From Candidatus Omnitrophota bacterium (GTDB lineage Bacteria; Omnitrophota; Gorgyraeia; 2-01-FULL-45-10), in NCBI GenBank assembly GCA_003142795.1, contig PLNN01000046.1, positions 23,525 to 63,839 on the forward strand: a stretch of DNA of 40,315 nucleotides, given 5' to 3'. Below the pieces are notes generated by a model. The model made no database searches. It was not told the DNA's origin and worked only from the letters and a program-made list of their open reading frames with translations. Both the position numbers and the translations under genes were made by a program. Numbering within the stretch: the stretch's first letter is position 1; the number at the start of each line of letters is the position of its first letter. Below, piece by piece: positions 8,356 through 16,616 of this stretch.

Positions 8356-8529
8356 CTATCTGTGCCGTATTATCCAATCGCAACCCAGGCAGAAAACTAC
8401 GATGAAAACGATCCAAAATATAGCAGAGTCAAGAACGACCTTGTCTTGCAGCCCGTCTCTAAGCATTTGTATATGCGCGGCAAGAGCATCATTGGTAGTA
8501 TCTTTAAGCAACGCCGAGGTTTCAAGCAT
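8356..8529 (-). CDS. 57-residue single-pass membrane protein at operon end
   Basis: The ATG at 8529 follows the GT2 glycosyltransferase stop by only ten bases and has AAAGGT upstream. A longer frame to 8631 would run through the glycosyltransferase and is rejected. Residues 1-30 look helical and amphipathic (SALLKDTTNDALAAHIQMLR), residues ~33-50 form one hydrophobic helix, and the tail ends in basic WIIRHR. Its position suggests a partner of the glycosyltransferase, which is inference only. No family is recognised. Confidence 0.6.
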   Translation of the reverse strand: MLETSALLKDTTNDALAAHIQMLRDGLQDKVVLDSAIFWIVFIVVFCLGCDWIIRHR

Positions 8530-8539
8530 ATCTTTACCT

Positions 8540-10042
8540 TTATTTTTCCCGGGATTTTTCGGTGACCTGGAATCCCATGTACCTGCCCAGCATAAGGCGC
8601 GTCTGCGCGTCGATGGCCGGCGTCGAACCAAGGAGCGCGGCGACGACCGGAGACAGTAACCACTGCGCTATCATCAGGATGCTCTTCGTGCGTTTTACGT
8701 CCTTGGGCCGCGGCGGAAGAAGGCGCATCGTTATGAATATGCAGATCAATATGGTAAAAAGCGAAATGTAAAATAACATGACGGATACGCCCGGAAGATT
8801 ATATCCTATTGCCGTCTGCCTGAACAACCCGCCGCCTAATATAATAGGAAGCGGGGCGATAAAAGTTATTATTATGGCCCAGATGGCCCACGTATAATGG
8901 CTTTCTAAAATATTCAGCGCCCGGCGTATCTTTTTACGTAAAGGGATCCTGCTATTCTCGTCCATATATCCCAGCATGAGATACGGGAAATTCTCCACCC
9001 CCCACGCCCAACGCCGTTTCTGCCTGTATTGTTTTGCCATCGTTTCTAGGATCGTCTTTCCGGTCGCCACGTCCATCGAGACCGTGACATACATGGGAAT
9101 GACCGTATAATCGCCATGAAAATAGAGAAAACATTTCCAGTATATGACCGAATCGTCCGATATCATGTCGACGGGCCAGTACCCGACGTCGACGAGCGTC
9201 TTGAAGCTCATGCTGTGGCTTGAAAAAGTCACGAATTTTTCCAGCCTCATCGTCTCTATCATCTGCATGAAGCTCGAGCTGAGCTCCAGGATGCGGCCTA
9301 TGGAGCGCGCGTGCCATATATTGTTGTTGTATACGGGTATCGGCTGATAGCTCGACTGGAACCTTCTGGGGTTTGTCAGGAAGTGATAGGCAAGGCACCC
9401 GAAATATTCTTTCTCGGCGCAGGTATCCGCGTCAAAGCACGACATGATGACGTGCCCATAGTCGATATTTTTGGAATCGAGGAGATCTTTTAATACCCGC
9501 GCTCCCCATGTCGCGTTCGCGCCCTTAACCTTTATCTCTCCCGGAATGCCGTCGGGATGCCTCGTTATCAGGAATCCGAAGAAATTTTTTCCGTGCGCCT
9601 CTTGAAGTGCCGCGGCATTCTTCCACGCTTCTTCCCCCGCGCGCTCCTCGACGCTTAAGACGACTATAATCTTATCTTTAGGATAATTCGCGTTTTCGAG
9701 CGCCTGGATGGAAGGCGTCAGGATATCGAGGCCTTCTTTATAAGACGGGAAAAGCACGGCATGATATATGTTGCCGAATTCCAGGCCGTTCTGTGAGCCG
9801 GCCGACCGGCACTTGCCCGTCCAATCCGTTCCTTTTTCTTTCTCAAGCTTCCGGTAAGCGAATAGCAAGAGCGTAGTAAGATAGCTTACCCTTATTACCC
9901 AATATATATCGAACGTTATGACGAATATCGCCACCCATAACGGTTTTATGAATGCCAGGACAAAGAGCGTCAGGAGGGTCGCCCACGTAAGAAAGCCGGG
10001 GATTATCTCGAAGAGCCGCTTGTAGAAGTTTTTATTTTTCAT
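8540..10042 (-). CDS. Processive family 2 glycosyltransferase (membrane)
   Basis: 500 residues. Two membrane helices at the N-terminus (~12-60) precede a GT2 catalytic domain and three or four C-terminal helices (~385-470), the plan of cellulose or hyaluronan synthase-like enzymes. Motifs seen are SYKEG in the nucleotide-sugar binding region, CFDADT with D204 and D206 (DxD metal site), ISDDS (acceptor aspartate region) and QKRRW at 341-345 (the QxxRW signature of processive synthases). The start overlaps the PEGA gene's stop as ATGA. It probably polymerises or transfers a surface sugar across the inner membrane; donor and product are unknown. Confidence 0.85.
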   Translation of the reverse strand: MKNKNFYKRLFEIIPGFLTWATLLTLFVLAFIKPLWVAIFVITFDIYWVIRVSYLTTLLLFAYRKLEKEKGTDWTGKCRSAGSQNGLEFGNIYHAVLFPSYKEGLDILTPSIQALENANYPKDKIIVVLSVEERAGEEAWKNAAALQEAHGKNFFGFLITRHPDGIPGEIKVKGANATWGARVLKDLLDSKNIDYGHVIMSCFDADTCAEKEYFGCLAYHFLTNPRRFQSSYQPIPVYNNNIWHARSIGRILELSSSFMQMIETMRLEKFVTFSSHSMSFKTLVDVGYWPVDMISDDSVIYWKCFLYFHGDYTVIPMYVTVSMDVATGKTILETMAKQYRQKRRWAWGVENFPYLMLGYMDENSRIPLRKKIRRALNILESHYTWAIWAIIITFIAPLPIILGGGLFRQTAIGYNLPGVSVMLFYISLFTILICIFITMRLLPPRPKDVKRTKSILMIAQWLLSPVVAALLGSTPAIDAQTRLMLGRYMGFQVTEKSREK

Positions 10043-10998
10043 TTATTTGCAGGCTCTTCTTTTTTTATCAATAATTGCATCAATTGTCCGAAAAAATTCT
10101 TGCGCAGGTCCAGCCTGTAGAGATAATTCCCTTCTTTCAGGCCTTCCTCTTTCCTGTTGTCGATGAAATAGAGCGAATCGTTCGCGTCGTCGTAATACAG
10201 GTCTTTAGGGGTCGAATTGAATTTATAAAGCAATACGACGTTTTGCTTCCCTCCGCCGCGCAGCTCCGCGACATTTATGCCTTTTTCCGTGACCACTACC
10301 AGATAGCCGGAATCCGAATACCAGAAGACATCCACGATAGGATATTCCATGTTCAATGCCTGCTCGATCTTAGCGCCCTGGTTGTCTTCCGTCGCCGTCT
10401 TATCCGGGTTCAGGTAAATTACATATATGTCATGGGACGTGAAATACATTATTCTGTCGCCGCTGGGGGAAAATTTCTTTCCCAGTATGTTTTTAGGCCA
10501 ATTCGAATAAGGCGTTATCCTGCGCAGGCCCGTGCCGTCCATGTTCGAGACGAACAATCCGTAAGACGTCATATGATAAATTAAATTTTTATCGGATACG
10601 GCGAATTCTGCGAGAGGATAGCGCGCAACCCGCTTTATCTTCTGGGCGAGGGGAAAAAGGACTATGTGCTCTTCTTTAGTTACCATGTTCGGCCGCACAG
10701 CCAATTCCTTTTCCCAGGGATAAAAACCTTCGCGCCGGACATCCACTTTATAAGTGCCGGGTTTCAGGTTCTCGATTTGCGCCGGCGTAAGATCGTTATG
10801 CTTGGCGCCGTTCAGATAAATAGCCGCGCCTGACGGGCTCGAGTTCAGGTAGATTATGCCGGTCTTGTATATTTTGAAGGCATGAAGATCTATCTTGTAG
10901 CCCAGGGCAGAAGAAAGTATCACCGGAAGAAGTATGCAGAATAAAATGACGGCGCTGTAGAGCGCTATCGCCCTTTTTATCTTATCGCTTATCGTCAT
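10039..10998 (-). CDS. Membrane-anchored PEGA domain protein with propeller-like C-terminus
   Basis: 319 residues from the ATG at 10998, which overlaps the rlmN stop as ATGA; a longer frame to 11025 is less likely. An N-terminal helix (residues ~10-32) anchors it. A PEGA domain follows at ~47-105 (YLNSSPSGAAIYLNG, TPAQIENLKPGTYKVDV, EGFYPWEKEL). The rest (~115-300) has short repeated blades such as FSPSGDRIMYFTSHDIYVI and YSDSGYLVVVTEKG, like a TolB/WD-type propeller. PEGA domains often accompany surface-layer or cell-wall proteins. It is translationally coupled to the glycosyltransferase, so a role in assembling the same surface polymer is plausible but not shown. Confidence 0.75.
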   Translation of the reverse strand: MTISDKIKRAIALYSAVILFCILLPVILSSALGYKIDLHAFKIYKTGIIYLNSSPSGAAIYLNGAKHNDLTPAQIENLKPGTYKVDVRREGFYPWEKELAVRPNMVTKEEHIVLFPLAQKIKRVARYPLAEFAVSDKNLIYHMTSYGLFVSNMDGTGLRRITPYSNWPKNILGKKFSPSGDRIMYFTSHDIYVIYLNPDKTATEDNQGAKIEQALNMEYPIVDVFWYSDSGYLVVVTEKGINVAELRGGGKQNVVLLYKFNSTPKDLYYDDANDSLYFIDNRKEEGLKEGNYLYRLDLRKNFFGQLMQLLIKKEEPANK

Positions 10999-12026
10999 AG
11001 TTCCGATATCCTCAATTGCCCGCACCCGGCGTCGATGTCCTCGCCTTTCGATTTCCGGCTTATCGCGTTAATGCCGCTATCCCGTAATGTATTCAGGAAT
11101 ACGGCCGTCTGGGCGCGCGACGGCGGATTATATCCTTTTGCCTTTATCTGGTTGTAGGAAATAGTATTCACCTTGCACTTCATTCCCTTAATGAGCCTTG
11201 CGAGCTGGATCGCATCGGCTCTGGAACTGTTCACGTCCTTTATAAGGATATATTCGAAAGTTATGACCCTGTTGGTCTTATCTATATATTTTTTACATGC
11301 GCCGATCAGGTCTTTTAGCGGGTACTTCTTGTTTATCGGGACAAGTTCCGACCTGACACGGTCATCGGCCGAATGTAAAGAGACGGCCAGCTCTACCTGC
11401 AGCCCCTCTCCCCCAAGCCGTTCTATTCCCGGTATTATACCACAAGTAGAGATCGTGATGCGCCTGGCCCCGATATTAAAAGCGTCTTCATCATTAAATA
11501 TCCTGACGGCCTTCATCACGTTATAATAATTATCGAACGGTTCCCCTATGCCCATAAATACAAGGTTCGTCAGCACTGCCCTGGGGTTCTCTCTGCGCAC
11601 AGCCAGGACTTCGTCTATTATCTCGGAGGGTAGAAGATTCCTCACAAAACCGAAAGGGGCGCTGGCGCAAAAACTGCAGCCGTATTTACAGCCGACCTGG
11701 GATGAGAGGCAAATGGCGGTACGACTCTTTTCCGGCAGGAAGACCGTCTCGATAGTATTTGAGTCTTCCAGTTTAAACAAATATTTCGTAGTACCGTCCA
11801 GTTTGGAGCGCTTCGAATCGAGCGTCACGAGGTGCGTTATGTGAAACTTGGTTTTCAGTTTTTCGCGCGACTCTTTCGCGAGATCCGTCATCTCATCGAA
11901 AGACCTGACGCTTGTCTTATATAGCCAGCGGAATATCTGGCGCGCCCTGTAAGGTTCCTCGCCTATCCTCTTCAGGCCTTCCTTAAGCTCTTCTTCCGAT
12001 AGGCTTTTCAAGTCTGTCTTATTCAT
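10995..12026 (-). CDS. rlmN: 23S rRNA (adenine-2503) / tRNA (adenine-37) methyltransferase RlmN
   Basis: 343 residues. A radical SAM enzyme that methylates C2 of A2503 in 23S rRNA, and in many bacteria A37 of tRNAs. The cluster motif is CKYGCSFC (C113, C117, C120). Other family blocks are MGIGEPF, VSLHSADD and the C-terminal GCGQLR, whose cysteine is the methyl-carrying or resolving residue. The ATG at 12026 shares a TGATG junction with the upstream 34-residue gene, giving tight translational coupling; a GTG at 12029 is the only nearby alternative. Membership of a transporter and surface-polymer operon is functionally unexplained. Confidence 0.95.
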   Translation of the reverse strand: MNKTDLKSLSEEELKEGLKRIGEEPYRARQIFRWLYKTSVRSFDEMTDLAKESREKLKTKFHITHLVTLDSKRSKLDGTTKYLFKLEDSNTIETVFLPEKSRTAICLSSQVGCKYGCSFCASAPFGFVRNLLPSEIIDEVLAVRRENPRAVLTNLVFMGIGEPFDNYYNVMKAVRIFNDEDAFNIGARRITISTCGIIPGIERLGGEGLQVELAVSLHSADDRVRSELVPINKKYPLKDLIGACKKYIDKTNRVITFEYILIKDVNSSRADAIQLARLIKGMKCKVNTISYNQIKAKGYNPPSRAQTAVFLNTLRDSGINAISRKSKGEDIDAGCGQLRISEL

Positions 12027-12130
12027 CACTCGACTTTTTTCTTTGTGAATATTTTATAGAAGCAAAAAATGGTGAGAGTTGCGATAAACCCGTTCGAGAA
12101 GACGAGAAAGACCCAGCCCGATAACCTCAT
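12026..12130 (-). CDS. MetS-like small subunit of the NSS transporter (34 residues)
   Basis: A very short gene with ATG at 12130-12128 and TGA at 12028-12026. Its start overlaps the transporter stop as ATGA, and its stop overlaps the rlmN start as TGATG, so its reading frame is fixed on both sides. The product is one membrane helix (LVFSNGFIATLTIFCFY) with a lysine-rich tail. Bacterial NSS-family methionine/alanine importers of the MetP type need a tiny single-helix partner, MetS, encoded directly downstream. Size, position and topology fit that role; the sequence match itself is only general. Confidence 0.7.
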   Translation of the reverse strand: MRLSGWVFLVFSNGFIATLTIFCFYKIFTKKKVE

Positions 12131-13683
12131 GAGACCTTCCTCCCTCTTTTTTTGCTCCACGCTATCTTTACCATAACGGCAAGTACAATGAATATGAAGA
12201 TGAGAAAGACCCTCGTTCCCAGAACGAACGGCCTGTCCGCAAGAGAGACATTCTTCATCAATATGGTAGGTATCCCGTCCTGGTATAGCCAGAACCCGAG
12301 TATGCAGAAAAGGAAAAGCGGCGTTATATATTTTATTATGAATTTATATACCTTCGGGACCGCCATATCCGCCCCGCGATGTATCTCCTGCCATGCCTTT
12401 TCCATGCCGAAGACCCACGCGAATAATATCACTTCGATCGTAGCGAAAACGACAAGGCAGAACGTGCCGCCCCAGAAATCGAGCTCGTTCACGACGCCCT
12501 TGCCGAGTAAAAATATTGCGGGCTGGCTGAGTATAAAAGCGGCTATCCCGAGGATCGTGACCGATTTTTTTCTTGAGACGTTGAATTCGTCTTCGAGGAA
12601 CGCGACCGCGGGCTGGGCGAGCGAGACCGATGAGGTTATGCCTGCCAAAAATAACAGGAGGAACCAGATGCAGCCGAAGAACGCCCCTGCGGGGATATGT
12701 CCGAATATCAGGGGCACCGTGACAAACCCGAGGTTGAACGCGCCGCCTTTGGCTATCGCTTCCGTGCCGGCAGGCCCGAAGAATACGAATGCCGCCGGTA
12801 TAACGATGCATCCGCCTATTATCACTTCCGCGAATTCATTCATGCTGACGGCGGTCAAGCCGGAGAGCACCACATCGTCCCCTTTTTTAAGGTAGCTTGC
12901 ATAAGTAAGTATCACGCCTATGCCGACGCTCAGCGTAAAAAATATCTGGCCCGCGGCCGCAAGCCAGACCTTGGCGCTTTTGAGCGCCGAAAAATCCGGG
13001 TTCCACAAAAATCCCAGGCCGTTCACCAGGTTCCATGCCGGCTTTGAAAGATCCGGAGTACCTAGAAAGAGCACCCTTACCATTATTATCATGCCGAACG
13101 CAAAAAGAAGGGGCATCGCTATATTGCACAATTTTTCTATGCCGCCTTTTATGCCGTAGTATATGACCGTAATATTCGCGAGGAAAGTTATCAGAAAAAA
13201 TATGTAAGCGGGCCCCAGATTGGAAAAATATTGATTAGACTCCAGGCCCTGGAATCCTTTTAGGAAAGACTGCATTGCGGCCTGCGTATTGGCGCCTGCG
13301 TATCTACCCGTTATAGCGAAAAAACTGTAGGCAAGCGTCCAGGATTCGACATAGGTGTAATAGATAAAAATAACGAGCGGCCCGAATATCCCTATGACGC
13401 CGAAATATTTTATGAACCTGTTCTTCTGGACTATCGTGTGGAATATCCCGGGCGCAGTCCCGTGTTCGAATCCGCCGCCGAAACGGCCGAGGGTCCACTC
13501 GACCCACATCAATGGAATGCCCAGAAGGAACAGAGAGACAAAATACGGTATCATGAACGCACCGCCGCCGTTCGACGCGGCCTGGACCGGGAAACGCAGG
13601 AAATTCCCAAGACCTACCGCGCTGCCTGCAACAGCCATTATGATGCCAAGTCTCGTTCCCCACGCCTGTCTCTTGTTAGCCAT
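12127..13683 (-). CDS. Sodium-dependent amino acid transporter, NSS/SNF family
   Basis: 518 residues with 11-12 membrane helices. The TM1 signature GSAVGLGNFLRFP, with the unwound GxG segment that binds sodium and substrate, is close to the family consensus, although the usual Trp is Leu here. Further helices are seen throughout, for example FIYYTYVESWTLAYSFF (TM3) and AGITSSVSLAQPAVAF (TM8 region). It probably imports a neutral amino acid with sodium; a MetP-like specificity is suggested by the small gene coupled to its 3' end. Its promoter leaves only nine bases before the ATG. It heads a six-gene operon and is divergent from the SMR pair. Confidence 0.9.
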   Translation of the reverse strand: MANKRQAWGTRLGIIMAVAGSAVGLGNFLRFPVQAASNGGGAFMIPYFVSLFLLGIPLMWVEWTLGRFGGGFEHGTAPGIFHTIVQKNRFIKYFGVIGIFGPLVIFIYYTYVESWTLAYSFFAITGRYAGANTQAAMQSFLKGFQGLESNQYFSNLGPAYIFFLITFLANITVIYYGIKGGIEKLCNIAMPLLFAFGMIIMVRVLFLGTPDLSKPAWNLVNGLGFLWNPDFSALKSAKVWLAAAGQIFFTLSVGIGVILTYASYLKKGDDVVLSGLTAVSMNEFAEVIIGGCIVIPAAFVFFGPAGTEAIAKGGAFNLGFVTVPLIFGHIPAGAFFGCIWFLLLFLAGITSSVSLAQPAVAFLEDEFNVSRKKSVTILGIAAFILSQPAIFLLGKGVVNELDFWGGTFCLVVFATIEVILFAWVFGMEKAWQEIHRGADMAVPKVYKFIIKYITPLFLFCILGFWLYQDGIPTILMKNVSLADRPFVLGTRVFLIFIFIVLAVMVKIAWSKKRGRKVS

Positions 13684-13692
13684 AACCTTGTT

Positions 13693-13721
13693 ATTATAAG
13701 CTATTTATATAATATTTTCAA
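13693..13721 (-). promoter_or_regulatory. Promoter of the NSS transporter operon
   Basis: Minus strand TTGAAA (13721-13716), 17-base spacer, TATAAT (13698-13693). The -10 box ends nine bases before the ATG, predicting a leader of two or three bases. Confidence 0.75.
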
Positions 13722-13745
13722 CAATGGAAGATTTTGTGGTAAAAT
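13716..13745 (+). promoter_or_regulatory. Extended -10 promoter of the SMR pair
   Basis: TAAAAT (13740-13745) is preceded by TGG, an extended -10 element; the -35 match (TTTCAA, 13716) is weak and shares bases with the divergent promoter. The ATG at 13753 lies seven bases beyond, so a leaderless mRNA is predicted. Confidence 0.5.
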
Positions 13746-13752
13746 GACGCCC

Positions 13753-14163
13753 ATGCGTAAAAATAACCTGCCTGTATCGATGATCGCTCTTATAATAATA
13801 ATGATGGCGAGCGAGTCGATCGCCCAGATATTTATGAAGACAGGCCTCAATGCCATCGGCATGAACAACATCTCTTTCTCCAACTTCGCGGAATTCGCTT
13901 TAAAAAGCGCGACCTCCCTTTACGTCTTGCTTGGCCTTCTGATATTTTTCCTGAATTTCTTCATATGGATAACGGTCCTTTCCCGCGTCGATTTGAGCAT
14001 CGCATTTCCCATATGCGGCATCAGCTACATATTCGTGCCTATGCTGGCAATGATATTCCTGCATGAAACCATAAGTCCGATGCGGTGGGCCGGCATCATA
14101 CTGATAATCGCCGGGGTAAGCCTTGTGGCAAAGAGCGCCCAGGTAGAAACGATGCCCTTATGA
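13753..14163 (+). CDS. EmrE/SMR-like four-helix transporter subunit A
   Basis: 136 residues with four hydrophobic helices, the half-size format of the drug/metabolite transporter superfamily. ArnE/ArnF-type lipid-sugar flippases and small multidrug pumps are relatives. Helix 1 contains the glutamate of MASESIAQIFMKTG, aligned with the coupling glutamate region of EmrE; later blocks are VDLSIAFPICGISYI and GIILIIAGV. I chose the ATG at 13753 because the upstream in-frame ATG at 13744 overlaps the -10 box. It is coupled by ATGA to a second homologous half, so an antiparallel heterodimer is likely. Substrate is unknown. Confidence 0.75.
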   Translation: MRKNNLPVSMIALIIIMMASESIAQIFMKTGLNAIGMNNISFSNFAEFALKSATSLYVLLGLLIFFLNFFIWITVLSRVDLSIAFPICGISYIFVPMLAMIFLHETISPMRWAGIILIIAGVSLVAKSAQVETMPL

Positions 14164-14537
14164 TAAACTTAAAACTGGTCCTTATAATCCTGTTCGCGGA
14201 GATGTGGGGCGTCGGAGGGCAATTGCTCTATAAAACAGGCGTCAACAAGGCCGGCACCCCGGACCTGCGCGATCACCGGTCATACGTAAGTTTTATAAAG
14301 AGGATCATCGGGATACCGCAGATATGGCTGGGTTTCATATCGGTAGTGATAGGCATGTGCGTCTGGCTGACGGCGCTGGCACAGGCCGATCTTAGCATAG
14401 CCTTCCCGATAGACAGCATGCAATATATAATAACCCTGGTAGCGGCGCATTACCTCTTGGGTGAGAAGATAAATAAGATGAAACTGCTGGGGACTCTCCT
14501 GGTAATGTGCGGGGTAATTATCGTAGCTATGAGTTAA
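14160..14537 (+). CDS. EmrE/SMR-like four-helix transporter subunit B
   Basis: 125 residues from the ATG at 14160, which overlaps the stop of subunit A as ATGA. It is homologous to subunit A: FAEMWGVGGQLLYKTGVNKAG matches helix 1 with its glutamate, and ADLSIAFPIDSMQYI matches VDLSIAFPICGISYI. A longer frame to 14085 would overlap subunit A and is rejected. It ends four bases from the stop of the convergent aminotransferase gene, and no terminator is visible between them. Confidence 0.75.
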   Translation: MINLKLVLIILFAEMWGVGGQLLYKTGVNKAGTPDLRDHRSYVSFIKRIIGIPQIWLGFISVVIGMCVWLTALAQADLSIAFPIDSMQYIITLVAAHYLLGEKINKMKLLGTLLVMCGVIIVAMS

Positions 14538-14541
14538 CTCG

Positions 14542-15951
14542 TTAAGACCTTTTAAGCGCGAGCTTCAGCGCTTCTTCGAACAGGTCAACTCCCAGATCGA
14601 TCTCTTTTTCCGTAATATATAATGAAGGCGCCATCGTGAAGACGTTCTTGTAATATCCGCCCACGTCGAGCACAAGCCCCCGGTGCTTTCCGCCGGCGGT
14701 AAGTTTCCCGGTCAAACCTATCTCCTCTATCGCATCGGTGAGTTTCTTATTGGGCGTGTAACCGTCTTTCTCGCACATCTCCATCCTCAATGCGAGCCCC
14801 AGGCCGTCGACATCGCCTATCTGCGGATATTTTTTCTGCAAGGCCTTCAGCCGCGAAACGAAATATTTTCCCTTTCGCGGGACCTCTGTGGCAAAATCGG
14901 ACTCTTCGATTATCTTCATGACTTCCAATCCCATTGCCGTCCCCTGCGGGTTCGATGAAAAGGTGGAGTGGGTCGAGCCGGGCCCGAATACTTTCGGCGA
15001 TATGAGCATCTCTTTTGCCCAGATGCCCGCGATCGGGTTCATCCCGTTGGTGAGCGCCTTGCCGAATACTATGATGTCGGGCGTTACGTCGAAATGCTCG
15101 ATCGACAGGAACTTCCCCGTCCTGAAAAAGCCCATCTGTATCTCATCATCGACCATAAGGACGTTATATTTATCAAGTATCTTCTTAAGCCCTGAGAGAT
15201 ATTCACGCGGCGCGACCTGGTAACCGCCCGTTCCCTGGACCGCCTCAACATAGAATGCCGCGAATTCGCATACATTGGTCTTCCTGTCCACAACGCCGTA
15301 ATATTCGGTTTCGAAAAGTTTCTCGAACTGCTTTAAGCAATACATGTTGCAGGTATCCCGTTTTTTACCGTAAAAGCACCTGAAACAATATGGGAACGGG
15401 ATAAAGTTCGCTCTCTCCCCGAAATGGCCGTAATGCTCCCTATAGCGGAAACTCGACGTTATAGCGGATGCGCCGAGCGTGCGACCGTGATATCCGCCCA
15501 TGAACGCGAACATAAGGCTGCGGCCTGTATGCTTTCTCACGAGCTTCAGCGAATCTTCCACGGCCTGTGAGCCGCCGACGTTAAAATGGATCCTGCCCTT
15601 CTCTTCGAAAGTCGTTTCTACCCTTTGCGCCAGTTTCGCGGCAAGACGTATCTTCTCTTCGTGCAGGTACTGGCAGGCAAGCTGAGGGAGCCTGTCGATC
15701 TGCTTTTTGAGAACGTTATTGATCCGTTCATTATTGTATCCGAAGTTTCCGGCGGAATACCACATCTGGAGGTCGAGGAATTCCACGCCGTCCCTGTCAT
15801 AGAGGCAGCTCCCCTTACAGCGTTCAAAAATGTTGGGGTGCTCTACATAATGGACGGTATCACCCCACGAGCAATATTTCGATTCAAGCTTTAATAGCTC
15901 CTCGTCCGACATCCGTGTTTTAATATCAGCATCTTTATGTTTTTGGGTCAT
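14542..15951 (-). CDS. Class III PLP-dependent aminotransferase with Cys-rich insert
   Basis: 469 residues. Fold-type I class III aminotransferase: the PLP lysine is K298 in FGKALTNGMNP, the cofactor aspartate lies in LMVDDEIQMGFFRTG, and GGSQAVEDSLK matches the phosphate-binding G-S-x-A region. Substrate cannot be fixed (acetylornithine, ornithine, GABA or racemase-like relatives are possible). An insert around residues 196-214, CFRCFYGKKRDTCNMYC, has four cysteines and recalls some archaeal broad-specificity members. The start overlaps the HAD gene stop as ATGA. It ends an operon of ExbB-ExbD-TonB-like and phosphatase genes. Confidence 0.9.
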   Translation of the reverse strand: MTQKHKDADIKTRMSDEELLKLESKYCSWGDTVHYVEHPNIFERCKGSCLYDRDGVEFLDLQMWYSAGNFGYNNERINNVLKKQIDRLPQLACQYLHEEKIRLAAKLAQRVETTFEEKGRIHFNVGGSQAVEDSLKLVRKHTGRSLMFAFMGGYHGRTLGASAITSSFRYREHYGHFGERANFIPFPYCFRCFYGKKRDTCNMYCLKQFEKLFETEYYGVVDRKTNVCEFAAFYVEAVQGTGGYQVAPREYLSGLKKILDKYNVLMVDDEIQMGFFRTGKFLSIEHFDVTPDIIVFGKALTNGMNPIAGIWAKEMLISPKVFGPGSTHSTFSSNPQGTAMGLEVMKIIEESDFATEVPRKGKYFVSRLKALQKKYPQIGDVDGLGLALRMEMCEKDGYTPNKKLTDAIEEIGLTGKLTAGGKHRGLVLDVGGYYKNVFTMAPSLYITEKEIDLGVDLFEEALKLALKRS

Positions 15952-16616
15952 GAAATATTCTCCTGGAAATAGTCATATACATCTTTCAATACGTCAAATG
16001 AAATACAAGACAATCCTTTATTCTTGTAATGATCCTTTAAATATCCTTTCGCAAATACTATATCCGCCCCTTCCGAACCGCAGACATCGGACTGTCCGTC
16101 GCCGACGTAAACTGCCGTCGATCCGGCATCTATATGTTTCCGGAGAGTCGTCTTTTTGCAGTGAGCGCATCCGCCGCAATCCGCGCTCGTCAGCGGGAAA
16201 CTCGTCGTCAGCCGGTCTCCGGTAATAGTAAGGCTGTTCGAGTATACTTCCAGGCCGGATATGCCGTTATCTGCCAGGATCTTCTTTAAGATGCAGTCAA
16301 AATTATCGCTTACGATAAATGTCTTTATATTTTTCGTTTTAAGAAAAACGAGCAGCTTTTTAAAATAAGGGTCGAGCTTGATCCCTGTCAGATATTCGTC
16401 AAGGGCCTTTTTCGTTATGCCGATGCCTTCTATCTGCCCTTTAAGGCATTCCCGCGAGCCGATCCTGCCGTTCTTCCAATCCTCTTCGAGCGCCATCCAG
16501 TTGTCATTCCTGGAAAACCTGGAAAGCATGTCATCGAGGACGTCGACAGTCGTGATAGTGTTGTCGAAGTCGAAAAAAACGACAGGGTCCTTTATCCTGA
16601 TATTTTTCCCCATCAT
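15948..16616 (-). CDS. HAD-IB phosphatase, MtnX/SerB-like
   Basis: 222 residues. The nucleophile motif is FFDFDNTIT (D16, with D18 as acid/base), motif II is IVSDN, and motif IV is VGDGQSDV. The layout of EDWKNGRIGSRECL near residue 45, the cysteine cluster CGGCAHCKK near 147-155 and the tail ADIVFAKGYLKDH resemble MtnX, a methionine-salvage phosphatase, more than phosphoserine phosphatase. With an aminotransferase coupled behind it, a role in amino acid or methylthioribose metabolism is possible. No other mtn gene is in the window, so the substrate is open. ATG codons at 16616 and 16613 are both usable; AAGGA favours the second slightly. Confidence 0.8.
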   Translation of the reverse strand: MMGKNIRIKDPVVFFDFDNTITTVDVLDDMLSRFSRNDNWMALEEDWKNGRIGSRECLKGQIEGIGITKKALDEYLTGIKLDPYFKKLLVFLKTKNIKTFIVSDNFDCILKKILADNGISGLEVYSNSLTITGDRLTTSFPLTSADCGGCAHCKKTTLRKHIDAGSTAVYVGDGQSDVCGSEGADIVFAKGYLKDHYKNKGLSCISFDVLKDVYDYFQENIS

